DNA from: Haliotis asinina
Lineage: Eukaryota > Mollusca > Gastropoda > Lepetellida > Haliotidae
Direction of reading: 5' to 3'
DNA length: 64,000 nucleotides
Assembly (NCBI RefSeq): GCF_037392515.1
Contig: NC_090288.1
Span: 8,721,969-8,785,968, forward strand
Shown here: positions 34,141 to 46,387 of the stretch, in pieces
How the letters are laid out: every line of letters starts with the position of its first letter
Position numbering within the stretch: the first letter of the stretch is position 1
The notes under the pieces: model-generated
The model's database searches: none
The model's input: the letters and a program-made list of their open reading frames with translations, nothing else
Told to the model about the DNA's origin: nothing
Program-made: the position numbers and the translations under genes

Positions 34141-34327
34141 CTATTTTTAGCACGTGAGCTGGCACTCATTCTTTCTCCAAACAATCGCTGTGTGGTGTCA
34201 TGTAATTGATGATTTCAGCTTTTTCTGGCAGTGTTCCAACTAACCAGCAAAGTGGACAAGTTCTACAACCCAGAAAGCCTGAAAACCACACAATCAGTAA
34301 TAGCACACAATGGCTGCCGTGACTTAC

Positions 34328-34440
34328 CGTTGAAAATGTTGACACGGATGTCAATCGGCAAAGTCCGCCACTTTCCGTTTAAATGGCTATCATACCGAGT
34401 CGGGTTAACAGCGCGTTACTGTGATGCCTTGAAATAACAT
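34328..34440 (-). other. candidate 5' (possibly untranslated) exon of gene 4
   Basis: The end CAACG|gtaagt at 34328 is a consensus donor. No in-frame ATG is visible in the phase that fits downstream exons, so it may be 5' UTR. The right boundary is a guess. Position and orientation fit a transcription start for gene 4 near 34.4 kb. Confidence 0.3.
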
Positions 34441-34897
34441 AATGTGTGCCTGATAGACTTTTCCTGTTGCAAAAGTACCTGATATCTATCGTGTTGCAGT
34501 GCAGTGTTATTATACATACGTTATGCTAATATTAGCTGCAAATCAATAGAAACCAACAGCGATTTCAATCTTTGATCGTTTTGTTCAACAACTTTTATCC
34601 TAAATTGAATAAAATGTATATGTTCAGTTGGCAAGGTAAAATTATGAGAATTCGCAATCATAATTTCACTTTATATGACTTGTTCTAGTGTTTAAAGTGA
34701 AATTAATTAATCACGTTTTCACTGCAAACAAACTATATCTACCTATTTTCTGTAAATATGTTTGGAAGGCTAACAGTTTTACAAAACACCCCATGAAGTC
34801 CGTTACAGTATGAACGTCTACATATTATCCTTTCTGTATATCATGTAATAGTTTGGCTTGATGTGTTAGATTTACTGTTTATTTGACCGACTAGTAA

Positions 34898-35035
34898 GTG
34901 AGTGAGTTTAGTTTTACCCCGCACTCAGCAATATTCCAGCTATATGGCGTTTATAAACGTGTCTGGATCATACAATCCAGTGATCAACCGCATGAGCATG
35001 TGCGCAATTGGTAACCGATGATTTGACTGACTAAA
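34898..35035 (+). repeat. retroposon body fragment
   Basis: Opens 'gtgagtgagtttagttttac', continues 'cgcactcagcaatattccag', 'ctatatggcg', 'tccagtgatcaaccgcatga', and decays after about 130 bases. Confidence 0.75.
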
Positions 35036-35509
35036 ACTGAAATAAATCACAAAATGTGAAACAATAATTTAAGGTCTGATGATATAGCTAAGTGTGTGTG
35101 TGTTCGTGCGTGCGTGTGTGTGGAGGGGGTGGGGTGGGTATTTCATTATTTGTTTTTTTCAATTAATAGATTTTGGGTTAGTAAGCAATTCATTGGTCTC
35201 AAATGAAATGAGACGGACTGTAGTTATAACTGTTATAACTGTTGTACAGTGTTTCAGTATTTCCAACCAAATTGTGATTTTGTTATGTATAGCAAGAGAC
35301 CCGCGTTCTTCATCAAACACAGATCCGTCATTCCACAGTTCTTAGGCAGTTTGACCATCGTCTCATAATTATAGGATATGAAACGAACTACCCTTTCAAA
35401 TCAAAGTGGAACCGTTTTGGTTTGTCACGAGTTTTAGCGAGTGTCAAAGCAAAATTATTTCACGAGGAACAAGGGTTTGATATGAAAGGGGAACGAGTTT
35501 TGTATCCCA

Positions 35510-35515
35510 TTTATT
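35510..35515 (-). terminator. polyadenylation signal candidate for the minus PAN-domain gene
   Basis: AATAAA on the minus strand, 424 bases after the stop codon at 35939. Reasonable position but unconfirmed. Confidence 0.4.
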
Positions 35516-35938
35516 ACTCACGTTCTAAAAAATGAAAATGTTAAAATGAAGCAATATATTGCTTTCCTATACAGAACCGCACAACGTTGATAAATACATC
35601 ATATTGGTATTGCAGCGTTATAACGGGGTATCTAACGCAGACTCGGCAGACAGTTAACAGGTACTTCTCGAAACATTTAGCAAAAGTCAAACGTAACTGA
35701 TGTGCGTATTTAGGCATGAAACATTCAAACACAACGATGCCATCAGGTGGGTTTGAATCTCAAGTAGTGTGCATGTTATACAAATTGAATAGAGCAGAAA
35801 AAACATCAATTGCCCGATGGATGAAGATTTTATCCAGCGTTTTGTTTTATGTCAGCACAGAAAGTAGTAATGGACAACAGTTTGATGATAGAGCTCATGG
35901 CAGCAGCGGTTTGTCAAGGTAGTCGTTGACGCTGAAGT

Positions 35939-38900
35939 CTACAGCTTCACCATGATCGCCATCACGTCGGCAGCGACTCGGTCTGAAAGAAAATAATAGA
36001 GATAAAAGCCTTTTATATATTCAAAACCGCAACTTACAGATGTTTTTATAATTACTCACTGCTCCAAAACAGCCGTAAGTCAAGATATACCTAAAGGTGA
36101 GTTCTCACGGTAGCAACAACTGTCCCACCCAGCGGTTTTGCACTGACCGATTTGATTGATCTGAAACGTCAGTTTTGACAGCTCATCCTAATATTAGGTC
36201 ATCGTTTATACTGCAGCGAAATTCCTTATTTAACTAGTCTACCAAGAGAGGAATCGGAGGTGGTCTTGAACGTAACGGACAATCAAGAGGACTACAATAC
36301 ACCGAAGTCCACCTTAAGTGAACTTACAATTTCATCTAGAAGCCAAGGGAACAGCTGAACCAAAGCACGAAGCCATTCGGACAAATTTCGAGTTACCCCT
36401 AGTTCGATATGAGGAGAGTGCCAGATTTTCCCCGAATATAGTCGTTTAGCACCGCTTGTACACTACCGGGCAAAGAAAGTACACACCCATTATTGCATGA
36501 AACAAATTAGAATTGGACACTGGTGATACGAGCACCGCGTTTTGTACTTGTTTGTCCTGTTCTGGCGACTCTTTTCAGTTTTGAATCGTGTTGATAATGT
36601 TCGAAATTCCTGATGAAATCCAATTTTCAAAGTGTATACTTTCTTTAGCCCGGTTTTGAATGGGTTCAGGTTAACTGGGCGTCATTGCATGTACAGTAAA
36701 CTGCGGATATAAAGAGCTCACTTGGACAACTAATTTTAGTTCAGTTTAACCACTTGCAGTCCGCCACATGCAGTTCTAAATTACAGAAAGGTGCCAAGAC
36801 AGACCGAACGTTCGTTATATCCATTATTCGTTACAAGCGTTTTCCCATAAACATAGTCTACTGTACAAGTAGACGTTTGTATTGAATATGTGACGTTGAC
36901 TGCTTGGTCATCTCCATAACCAAACTGTGTGGACCAATGCTCAGGACATTTATAACTGAACGGGTGGTAGGGTAGCCTAGCGGTTAAAGCGGTGGCTTGT
37001 CTGGTGTCTCCCGCCGTGATATTGCAGGAACAGTGCTGAAAGCGGAATAAAATTCAACTCACTCACTCACTCACTCACTCACCCAATAACTGACTCGTTG
37101 ATTATTTACGTACAGTCGTCACCTGGCATATCGCTTTGCTAAACAATAAACACGTACAAAATGTGTACATTTACATGGACGGTGGGGTAGCCTTGTGGTT
37201 AAAGTGTTCGCTCGTCACGCCTAAGATCAGGGTTCGATTACCCACATAGAGTAAAGCCAATGTCAGGTAAAAGCGGCGTTAAATTACACTCTGTGTGCAT
37301 TTGCACTCACTGCCGTAGGTCCAGCTTGTGCTTGCCCCTGATGCGGTGGTCAGAAAGTATGGGAAGCTGGTAGCAACATCCTCCCATGGACACCCATGAC
37401 CTCCATATCGGTCCAACACCATCAACCAGCCTTTGTCGTTTCCACAACCGTTGTAATGTTCGTTGATGACGAAATGTCGACTGCCAGATCTACAAGCAAG
37501 GTGCGTGCACGTATTGTTATGTGGACAATTCATAGGTATTTTGGAGCTCTCGTACTACCATCGTTTTCGTTGCATTTTAAAAACCATTTCAGTAATCACA
37601 GAGACCAAACTGGTGAACATGTCGAAGTAGTTCGGTTTGGTTGATGTGTCTCATTAGTCTGATGTCTGGTGTCTCATTATTCGTAATGCCCATATTCCAC
37701 AGACCATCGGAACCTCCTCTGACGCCAATCTGATCTCAATATTGCAAAAATATATTTCCGATGAAAATTCACCCGACTATCGGCGGTCCGATGTCTGTCC
37801 GCAATATTAATCGGCGGCGTCCGAGTGATCCGACTGCGATCGCATTGTAATTCGAGGGTGATCTGACAGAAATCTGACTCTTTCAATACCCTCTCGACAC
37901 CAGTCCGACGAATCGGTTACGATTCCTATGGTAATCGGATACTGACACAATACATGTCGAATTTGTTGCCAAAATCGGCAGTCGATAGAAGGATGTTATA
38001 TGGGCACTACATCAGACGCATTGATAAACCGAGAATGGAGGATAGAACGGCATTCTTCAATTTATTCAGTGCTACTGTTAATCATCGGACACTAATCAGA
38101 CAGCCGTCAGACTTTCGGCTACACGTGTCCGATAGTCGCACAACACGAATGTGACACACACGTGACTAACTCGATATTAATCCGACACTGAGACCATTTG
38201 CAACCGGAAATAACGTCCGATGGCGAACTAAGCTCTGAGCTTAGTTCCTTCATGGGACGTTTTCGCCTCGTCGGATCATGCCGATACCTGGAAAAAAGGA
38301 ACAACCTTATCTCCGTGGAATGGGGGTGTTAGGATGCGAAAGCCGCGATTACCTCAGTGCACATAATAGCTTCAAGATTAGTATATTCCCCGGGGAGTTG
38401 AGACTAATAATAAGATGTTCCGTTGAGGTTGACATCTAATCATAATGATAGAGGAAAATATACCACAGCATTGAGCATAGCTGCGTGGATATGTAGTCTA
38501 TATAAACATCCAATAATAACATAAATAAAATAAATGATAGTTTGTCTTATACAGACATACATTCTCATATATTTTTACTCCAAACGAAACATGTCTCTTG
38601 GACAACCAAGGCTGGGTAATATGCTTTTACCTCAGTGTGATATTCTATATTTAACAGGTATATCACGAGTTACCTCAACGACTGTGTTTGATACTATCGG
38701 CGCATAACAAGCACCTACGATTTAATCAAACCACGACACTGATGATATCGCACGCACAACATTGTAAATGATATCTATGGTGTTTAAGCAGCACAAACAC
38801 AATGTGCGTCATTTGTAAGTCACAGTGAAAACGCTTTTCAAACAGTTAACGGTGTTTTGTTATTGTTTCTGTGTGGGTTGGTTTTTTGGCTGAGACAATC

Positions 38901-41900
38901 CCTAAACACCGCATGTGTAGTTTCTTTTGCAGGTAAGTTCCTATGTTTCATGTTCTATGATTCATTATCAGCTGTAAGTAGCTTGATAACGATACCAATC
39001 TACACCAATGTCACTCTATGTAAGAAGTTGTTATTCATATTTAGGTTGAATCACCAATTTCTCAAAGGCCGATCAAAGACTATCAGTTAATGATACTACC
39101 ATGTTTTTGTGAAAACACATGCAAAAAAGTCAATTGTTCAGAATCATACATATTTTTGTCACAGATGGATGTATTTTGTAAGTTTCCTCTGAGTTTCGGC
39201 AACGTTACAATTTAGTCCGTCACTTGATCAAAGGAGGGAGTAAGTGGAACAAAAAGTTGTAGTTTAATATGAATATAAAATGATATTGTTTGGTATTTGG
39301 GTGAACACACCTGTACACCTTGTCATCGGCAAGAGAAAAGAAACCAGTTGGCCTCTCTAATCAAAGTGGTAGGTTTAAGGTTCAGATGTAGTTTTGAAAG
39401 CGTATGAAATATATAATAACTGGGAGGGAATCTGGATTTCAAGGTAGTATGAAGTATTGCTGAAAGTGATAGTTAATAAAGTGCCGGTCAAACGAAAGCT
39501 ACACTAATGTCTGAAGGCGGATACAAAAGGATTAAACATGAAATGGTCATTTGATGGTTGTGTTTTTGACCTTAACTTTTCAATGCTTTCAACCTTGATA
39601 CGTTTTTGGCATCAAATCCAGTTTCCCGAGCCGTTTATATTCTGTAATTGTTAAAATTGTTTATTACCCCTCAATGCTGAAGAGGTTGGTGGTTGTTTCT
39701 GGTGCCATCAAATCGTTCCACGAGGATGCTATCACGTGACTACGTTCAAACCAGGAAGTGACGTTGCATCCGTTGCAATCAAACGTCACGTTGCCAATCA
39801 TGTCGCCATCTTTGTAGAGACCCAGTAAAACCTGAGATAGAATTTCGTTAGATAGTCGGCTTTGTCAATGATAGGAACAACGTTTCGAAACAATATCTTT
39901 TTACTCAAACTGTCTATAGTAGGGAAAAGAGACGTCCTAGCGAAATAGCAGCAGTGTACAGTAAGTGAGTGAGTAATTATGTTTTGAGTCCGTTTTCAAA
40001 ATATTCCAGCAAAATCAGAGTTGGGGACACCAGAAATGGGCTTCACACATTGTACCCAGGTGCGGAATCGAACCAGGGCCCTCGACATGACGAGCGAACG
40101 CTTATATCATTTGGCTACACCACAGAACCGGAATCAAATATAGATAACACTGGATACGCATAACACCTAAACAAACGTGCATGATATATACTCAGGACTA
40201 TTGTTCATTTTAGATAGGTTGTGGAAAAAAACAAGTCCTTGCAGTTTGATCTTTACGGATGATCAAACAGAGTGTATGTAAATCGATAATTGTCGATAAT
40301 GGAAATAAATATGCATTGAATTGGTAGTACCAGATATTTTCCTATGCTTCGTTATCATACGTAACTTCGATGTTATTATATAACCTTTCATTTACATCGT
40401 TAGCATGTTATTTTCAGAACGTGCCTATGAAACTATGACCGTGCAGTCTACAACTGAATATGTCAACAGTGCAACCGTTTTAATGCAATCCACACTTGAA
40501 TATATCAACTGTAAAACTACGATCATGCAATCAACACATGTCTCACCTGTGAAACGCCCCAGTGATCCCACGTCTCCAAATGTCTGGTTCTGTAGTGACG
40601 GTCACACGGGATTGAACCGTTGAGGGACAAGCAACCCGTGGGGACGTTGTTGACGATGGTGTACTGGTCGTCGCGACGGGTGAAGTTAATGTATTCCTCA
40701 AGAGCTGATTGGTTGATGCCAGCAGTTGCTCTGAATATGAGAGTCCACTCGCCAAACTTTGGGGCACCTGGAACATTGCAAGATATGCCATGTTCCCATC
40801 GACATTCACGCATTTAAAACATAACATGAATACCATAATTCAATCCCTGGCAATGATACCACGGACGGACAACTACTTTCACTACTTCAAAGACCTTTGA
40901 AATCTACGTCATCTGTTCGGTAGAAAGAATCTGCCTACACCCCATGTACAGTACAGAAATGTTATACATCCTGCCATAAAACAGTGAAACTACCAAAGAC
41001 ACGTTCAATTAAAACAGTGTTCTACATCTCCCACTTTTAGTCAGCATCGTCTTGCTATAGTATAATAGGATAGGATATAATAGGATAGTGCTATAGCATA
41101 GTGTTGCTGTGGTATCACCTTAGTATGCTATACTGCCATAGCATTGTTTAGATGGAGTATAATATTAGTATATGTATGTTATAGTGCTATAAGATAGTCT
41201 TGCTGTAGTATTATCGCATGCGCATCTATCCATCTATTCACTTCTTTCCTGGTACAAGAAATCACTGATTGTGAACTCATTTTGTATGACCATTTACCGA
41301 TTTCACAAACTGCTGATGACTTCCTTTAGTATTCGCGTGGGATTCTGGTTTACCGTTTGGTTTCATTTTGGAAATCATCTCTCAACATTAGAAATATTCC
41401 GCAGTATATAGTTTCTTCTGTTTGTGTGTGATATCATTAAAACAATACGTGGTTCAAGATAGAATTCCAGTCAATCTTTAGGTCTACGGAGATGTAGAAT
41501 TGGGAGAGTTCTGGAAACCTTCGCAACGATCGTTCATGAGGGGTTCTTTACAAACTACAAATGCACAAGACTACAAATACACGAGCTTTTCACAATACTT
41601 AAACAATTCGACATCATATTTGTACTGGGGCGTGTTAGAGATTTGAGTATGATTAAATGAAAGTTTAATTTATAACATCTGCCAAGAGATTTACCCAACA
41701 AAATGATGATCAAAACACGACATTAAGGATCCGGTCAAGAAAAACAAGCCAGTGCATATAACGCCCATGGAGATAGATGTGCGCTGATTTCCAAGTCAGA
41801 ACAAGGTCCTCACATTACATTACCTCTACATCGCCCGGACTTATTAAAGCACATCCGCCTTCTACACATCTCTTTAAAACAAACATGGCCTTTGACAAAC

Positions 41901-42485
41901 TGAAAACGCTATGAAGGAAGTAGAAACTGGTATCGCCTTCCATCCAGCGCCATCTGTTGTGCAACTGTGACGTAGTAGCGATAGGTTTCTATCTGGGATC
42001 CCGTACATTTTTCTCTTAGTTCTCCGAGCAAGCCAAGTCATCTATTTAGGGGTATAAATGTAATTTGCAGATAAGTGAGCGCATTCTTCTCCAGTAATGG
42101 ATCCTGACACAAGCACATCCAATGGAACTTTGAAATGGTTAGGACTTCACTGTATTCACAAACACTTACCATTCTGCGGTTCCAGGATAACCCAGTCGGT
42201 CACGTTCCCCTCCACGGTGGCGTTGTTGTTCAGAACGCTGGCGTCATGGAGCTGGCACACTCCCGTGACGGTGTTGAAGTTGACGGCAACACAAGCAGCA
42301 TTGCAGCGACAGTGACCACTACATTTTGCCACTGTGCAGTAGTTGTCAGATGGCTGACAGGGAATAGACTCCAACATACCGCTTAGAATATGATAGCCAA
42401 GGTATCTGTCAAATACTTCAACATTGGAACATATAGTATCAATACTGATCCAAATGAGTAGAAGTATGTAAAGATGTTTGTCCAT
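35939..42485 (-). CDS. secreted PAN/apple-domain glycoprotein, copy A (five exons)
   Basis: Minus-strand exons: 42170-42485, 40547-40767, 39668-39831, 37311-37489 and 35939-35982. Intron phases are 1, 0, 2, 1, all GT-AG; total 924 bases, 307 residues plus stop. The N-terminus (MDKHLYILLLIWISIDTICS) is a signal peptide. Residues about 40-90 form a compact Cys-rich block (CQPSDNYC, KCSGHCRCNAAC, VCQLHDA) typical of a PAN/apple fold. The remaining roughly 220 residues form a module with conserved Trp and Cys (EWTLIFRA, GCLSLNGSIPCDRHY, FDCNGC, ASSWNDL, RHFVIN, GWLMV, GCPWE, DVMAIMVKL). I cannot name this module. Several N-glycosylation sequons (NAT, NVT, NGS) fit secretion. PAN domains usually bind proteins or sugars. 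Paralogous to the plus-strand gene at 52206-59125; no defect is seen. Confidence 0.88.
36960..37080 (+). repeat. tRNA-headed SINE, intron 4 of copy A
   Basis: Starts 'gggtagcctagcggttaaag' (A box), loses the B box, continues 'tcccgccgtgatattgcagg', and ends in 'ctcactcactcactcac'. Internally deleted. Confidence 0.75.
37175..37285 (+). repeat. tRNA-headed SINE, intron 4 of copy A
   Basis: Opens 'ggtggggtagccttgtggtt', contains 'gctcgtcacgcc' and 'cagggttcgattaccc' (B box), and stops after about 100 bases. It ends some 25 bases from exon 4. Confidence 0.75.
37676..38300. other. intron 3 of copy A, comparatively GC-rich segment
   Basis: Richer in G+C and in 'tccgac'/'tcggac' words than its surroundings. 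It could be an old DNA-transposon remnant, but I see no ends or coding motif. Confidence 0.3.
38335..38500 (+). repeat. second SINE family, 3' fragment
   Basis: Shares 'ttccccggggagttgagact', 'aagatgttccgttgaggttg' and 'acatctaatcataatgatag' with the SINEs at 10925-11310 and 43520-44190. It ends towards 'ctatataaacatccaataat', the tail type of that family. Confidence 0.6.
39960..40135 (-). repeat. tRNA-headed SINE, intron 2 of copy A
   Basis: Reads 'gtgagtgagtaattatg', 'ggggacaccagaaatgggct', 'tcacacattgtaccc', 'gcggaatcgaaccagggccc', 'atgacgagcgaacgctta'. The tRNA-like head is on the minus strand. Confidence 0.75.
40405..40546 (-). repeat. degenerate minisatellite beside the exon 2 donor of copy A
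   Basis: On the minus strand the intron continues from the donor with imperfect units containing 'gtgttgattgcatgatcgta', 'gatatattcaagtgtggatt' and related words, about three units. It corresponds to the much longer array in copy B at 55431-55945. Confidence 0.7.
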
Positions 42486-43519
42486 TGTGAAATACTACAA
42501 TATCACATCTTATCCGTTTTGTGTTATCCACTCATTCCAGATGCAAACTTCATATAGGTCATTCAGTCACACTGTTGACGAAGCACACACGGAATACTTT
42601 ACATTTACTTGATCAATACTTCCTAAGGTCGTTCAATTCGTTTTGAAAGATGATGCGATCGAACAACATGTACACGTCTTTGTGTAATTTAACAACACAC
42701 GATCCATTAATGCTGCCTTGTACCGCATGCTTCAGGGTCTTTATCAGTGTGATAAATGTCAACAATAGTCCAGATAATAATAACCTGACGGAGTTGTCAA
42801 GTTCATACAGAGTCAAATAACTGCTAGTGTTTTAGTGACTATATCAGACCGATAGAAGTACCTTTGTTGTAAGTAAGTGACAAATGCAATAGCTGAATGC
42901 CTTCACAGCCTCGTCAATATTTCCCATAATAATTTTTGATTAATGAGAGGCACCATTGTGTTCATATCACGGGATGGGTTATCTACCCTATCTAATCTAT
43001 TGCCACTTGTTAATATTGCTGCCAAATGAATGAAAACTCGCAGACCCGACCATTTGAAAAAAAGTCACATTTGCTTCGTGAAGGTCAGCTACCCATCCAT
43101 CGTCAAGATTGGCTTCAGATACTATTTGACAGAGGAATTGCGTTTTAGATCCATTCCGTTTCACAGTTTGGTACAATTACGACGTTCGAATGTTCGTATA
43201 ACTGAAGCATGTTTAGTTATTTTAAGTGTGAAATATAAAACATTGGTACCAAAGAAAACCCAGATTTCATTAACCTCAGAAACACATTTCATTTGGCAAA
43301 ATGAACAAAAGAGCTTTGAAAATCATATGAATAGTCACATACAAATAAGCGATGTTATTCGCTTAACTACAACTTAAACGTAGACCCTTTAAACATTAAT
43401 GGATACAAACAAGTTCTACCTTCGAAAATAACCTGTAGATATTGTTGCAAGAAATATATAACTTGCATACAATCAGTGAGAAATATATCATGAGTACAAT
43501 TTAAAAATTGCACAATGAG

Positions 43520-44190
43520 CAAACCGCGGTGGCAAGTGGGTTAGATGGCTGACTTTGTGTGCTGGTTATTATATGCCAAACTCTGAGTCTGTGAATTCAA
43601 ATCCCAGATGGGACTCGACCAAACAAGAGTACTAGAATCTGTACTTTACTAAGAATACGTAATCCCAGATACAAGATATCTTACATTTGACCACATTCTG
43701 TATGTCAGTATGTATTCATGTTTGAAAGGGCAGAACGGTCTGTATATTTTACATCTGATAAGGCGCCAGGCTAGCAATCCAGCGAGTCTGAAGGTGCCGG
43801 AATCCAGCCCTCCTGTGAAGGCTCTTTCAGTGTTGCTTCAACCCCTAGTGTACACTTTGCAACCCTGTACACTTTAAAGACCAACGACTCCTTTGGTTGA
43901 TGACCAGATGGTGGTCACACGAATACGTACAAACGCCTAGTTGCAGGTGCTGCGACGTGCAGTAAACTTGGACTTGGCTACATGTTCCAGTTTGTCCAGC
44001 TGTGAATGGGTACCTCGTATGGATATAATTAACTCAGTGCGCTTAGTTGGCTGCAATAGTTGTATGATCCGCAAGGAGCTGAGATTGAAAATACGATGTG
44101 CCGTTGTGACGGACATTCAATGATCGAGGGGAAAACAAAGCGACTTTGAGCAGCTAACTGGATATTGGCGCTATATAAATATTAGCATAT
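43520..44190 (+). repeat. second SINE family, long copy with tRNA-like head
   Basis: Opens with a tRNA-like head (GTGGGTTAGATGGCTGAC A-box-like, GAATTCAAATCCCAG B-box-like), continues through the blocks shared with 10925-11310, and ends 'ggatattggcgctatataaa' with an AT-rich tail. At about 660 bases it is long for a SINE and may be composite. Confidence 0.6.
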
Positions 44191-44231
44191 TAATAATAAT
44201 GACTGTGCATCTTCATCTCTCTGATCTACCT

Positions 44232-44350
44232 GGGCCTTTATTCTCGAAACGTTCGTAACCCCAAGAATTCTTAACTTTGATCGTAGCCAATGTGTTAAGA
44301 ATGGGCTTAAGAAGTTCGTAGGGCTACGAACGTTTCGAGAATAGCTAGCC
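44232..44350. mobile_element. palindromic hairpin element
   Basis: Arms ttctcgaaacgttcgta (44241-44257) and tacgaacgtttcgagaa (44325-44341) are exact reverse complements, with further imperfect pairing inside ('cttaactttgatcgtagcc' against 'aagttcgtagggctacgaa'). Non-coding, MITE-like. A different sequence from the hairpin at 27692 but similar design. Confidence 0.75.
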
Positions 44351-44375
44351 TGACACTTACTTTTGCTACTTTATT

Positions 44376-44475
44376 GATGAACTAATGCATGATGAACTAA
44401 TGCATGATGAACTAATGCATGATGAACTAATGCATGATGAACTAATGCATGATGAACTAATGCATGATGAACTAA
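44376..44475 (+). repeat. 15-bp tandem repeat, about 6.6 copies
   Basis: Perfect repeats of gatgaactaatgcat. Confidence 0.97.
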
Positions 44476-45974
44476 ACATGTGAGTGTTAGTTCCTGACGA
44501 CATCGGCGGAAGTGATACACGTTAAGTCCGTAAACCAATTAATCTGATTGCTGGTCCACCTTCGCACTGCTTATCATCATTCGTTTCAATTATTATGCTA
44601 GAACAATTTCACCTCACAGTATTAAGAGCATTATTGACCATATCCAGTGGTCTTTCAGGCAATATTCATAGTGAATTAATTCGTAAGTCCTCTGCCCCTT
44701 CGCAAACCATGGATTGATAATAAATGTATACAAGCGTGAGATGAATACACAATGTCCCTTTAGAATGTGGTCAAATGTGACTGTATCACATTTGTAATTA
44801 CACTTTCGTAGTGACATAAACATTCTAATCGCGTACATCAAAGTCACTGACACAAGATTAAATAATTTAGTTAAAAGAAATCAATCAAACGTTATGGTAA
44901 AAATGATGGAGATATACCAAGTCCACCATTCCTTTTCATCTACAAATATGTTACTGAATTTAAAAAAGGAAATCAGCACTTAAAAGGAAAAGTAAAAGCT
45001 CAGATAGGTTTGGCTTTACCACCATTTGTATCACTCCTTCATGACAGAGTGTCTCTATTACATCACCGAAGTGTGGAGGAGATCAGATTTTTCCAATCAA
45101 TTACTGGCTGATACCTTCTACAAGAGTAGTTTAAGAGTAACATAGTGGCCATTGATGTGGTCCTGAGGAACTGCGGAACTCCAGTTGCCAATATGATCTC
45201 TATTAACACGGAAGCAGTATCTGTCATGTGTCGTTGTAATGATCTAACCGTTAATTATCGATTTCTGAAAAATATCGATTTCTAAGATAAACAACACCTA
45301 AACCAGATGTATAACAATATTCAGTATGAAATCAATCATCAAGTACACACTACACAATGACCAGTACAGGGAAATCAGTATAATACAAATCAATACAAAT
45401 TACTCCACGGCAATTACAATAGAGTGGAAGTGCAAAATGACTAAGTCAATGCTAATGTACTGCTAAAAGTCACTTCAACATTATTGTTGTGCTTTTATGT
45501 TAAGTAACTGTACGTCAAACGAACCAGGAGTGTTTCAGCATTACAGCGTTTGTTGTCAAAATGAGTCGGAATGAGAGTGATGTCGCTTTAGAGCTTTCCA
45601 TATGAGGATCGTTTCGCTTTTGCGACAGGACTTCAACTCAGCAAGCCGAGTTCAAGCACAAAATAGCAAAGCCATGGTGTTTAGTATGAAAAAAGAACAA
45701 TGGATAAATGCGAAAGGTATCAATCGATATTGTCCGTTTATTCATAACAAATAATCTCGATGTCACCACAATTTGACCTGTGTCCTATTCGGACAAAAAG
45801 GGCAATTAGTAATCATTTACTTGTGTTACAAATGACAGTGATAATGAACAATATGTAATGTTTGAACTAAGCCATCCAAATTGTGCTCTGTTGTTGGCTG
45901 TGAAAGGTCACATGATCTGTTTACGATGCCTCATCATCGAGGTCCCTCGTGCTAAACACGCATTATGTCGTAAA

Positions 45975-46081
45975 TCATATCATATCATATCATATCATAT
46001 CATCGTCATCATCATCATCATCACCATCATTGTCATCGTCATCAAGATCCAGAGTGTGATACACGTATCATATCATATCAT

Positions 46082-46132
<51 letters not shown>

Positions 46133-46135
46133 GAA
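45975..46135 (+). repeat. compound atcat/atc microsatellite
   Basis: Alternating blocks of atatc pentamers and atc trimers in two rounds, with a short unique spacer between. Confidence 0.95.
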
Positions 46136-46387
46136 TTCCCGTGAGTGAAATTCGTAAGTGGTGATTAATGTCGTGAAGCGTACATAAAATCTCCATGTCA
46201 TGACGGTGGATAAAACTAGTTGGGAAATGAGCCGGGTCAGATAATGCTCACTGCAGCATGCGCTACGCCGCACAGTGGTAAACAAAGAAAATCATAAACC
46301 TCGTGATCCAATTCAACATTTCAACCACGCTCGACCTATAAAGAGGAAAAGCTGACAGAAATCAGAAAACAGAAAGTTTCAGCCGGA

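Noticed and set aside
34166-34354. Minus-strand frame with a C-x2-C-x2-C motif near the gene 4 promoter
   Set aside because: It has a plausible acceptor but no donor before its stop and no match to an NZF finger. More likely 5' flank.
43030-43377. 115-codon open frame on the plus strand
   Set aside because: AT-rich, basic composition, no recognisable motif and no splice partners; not enough to call a gene.
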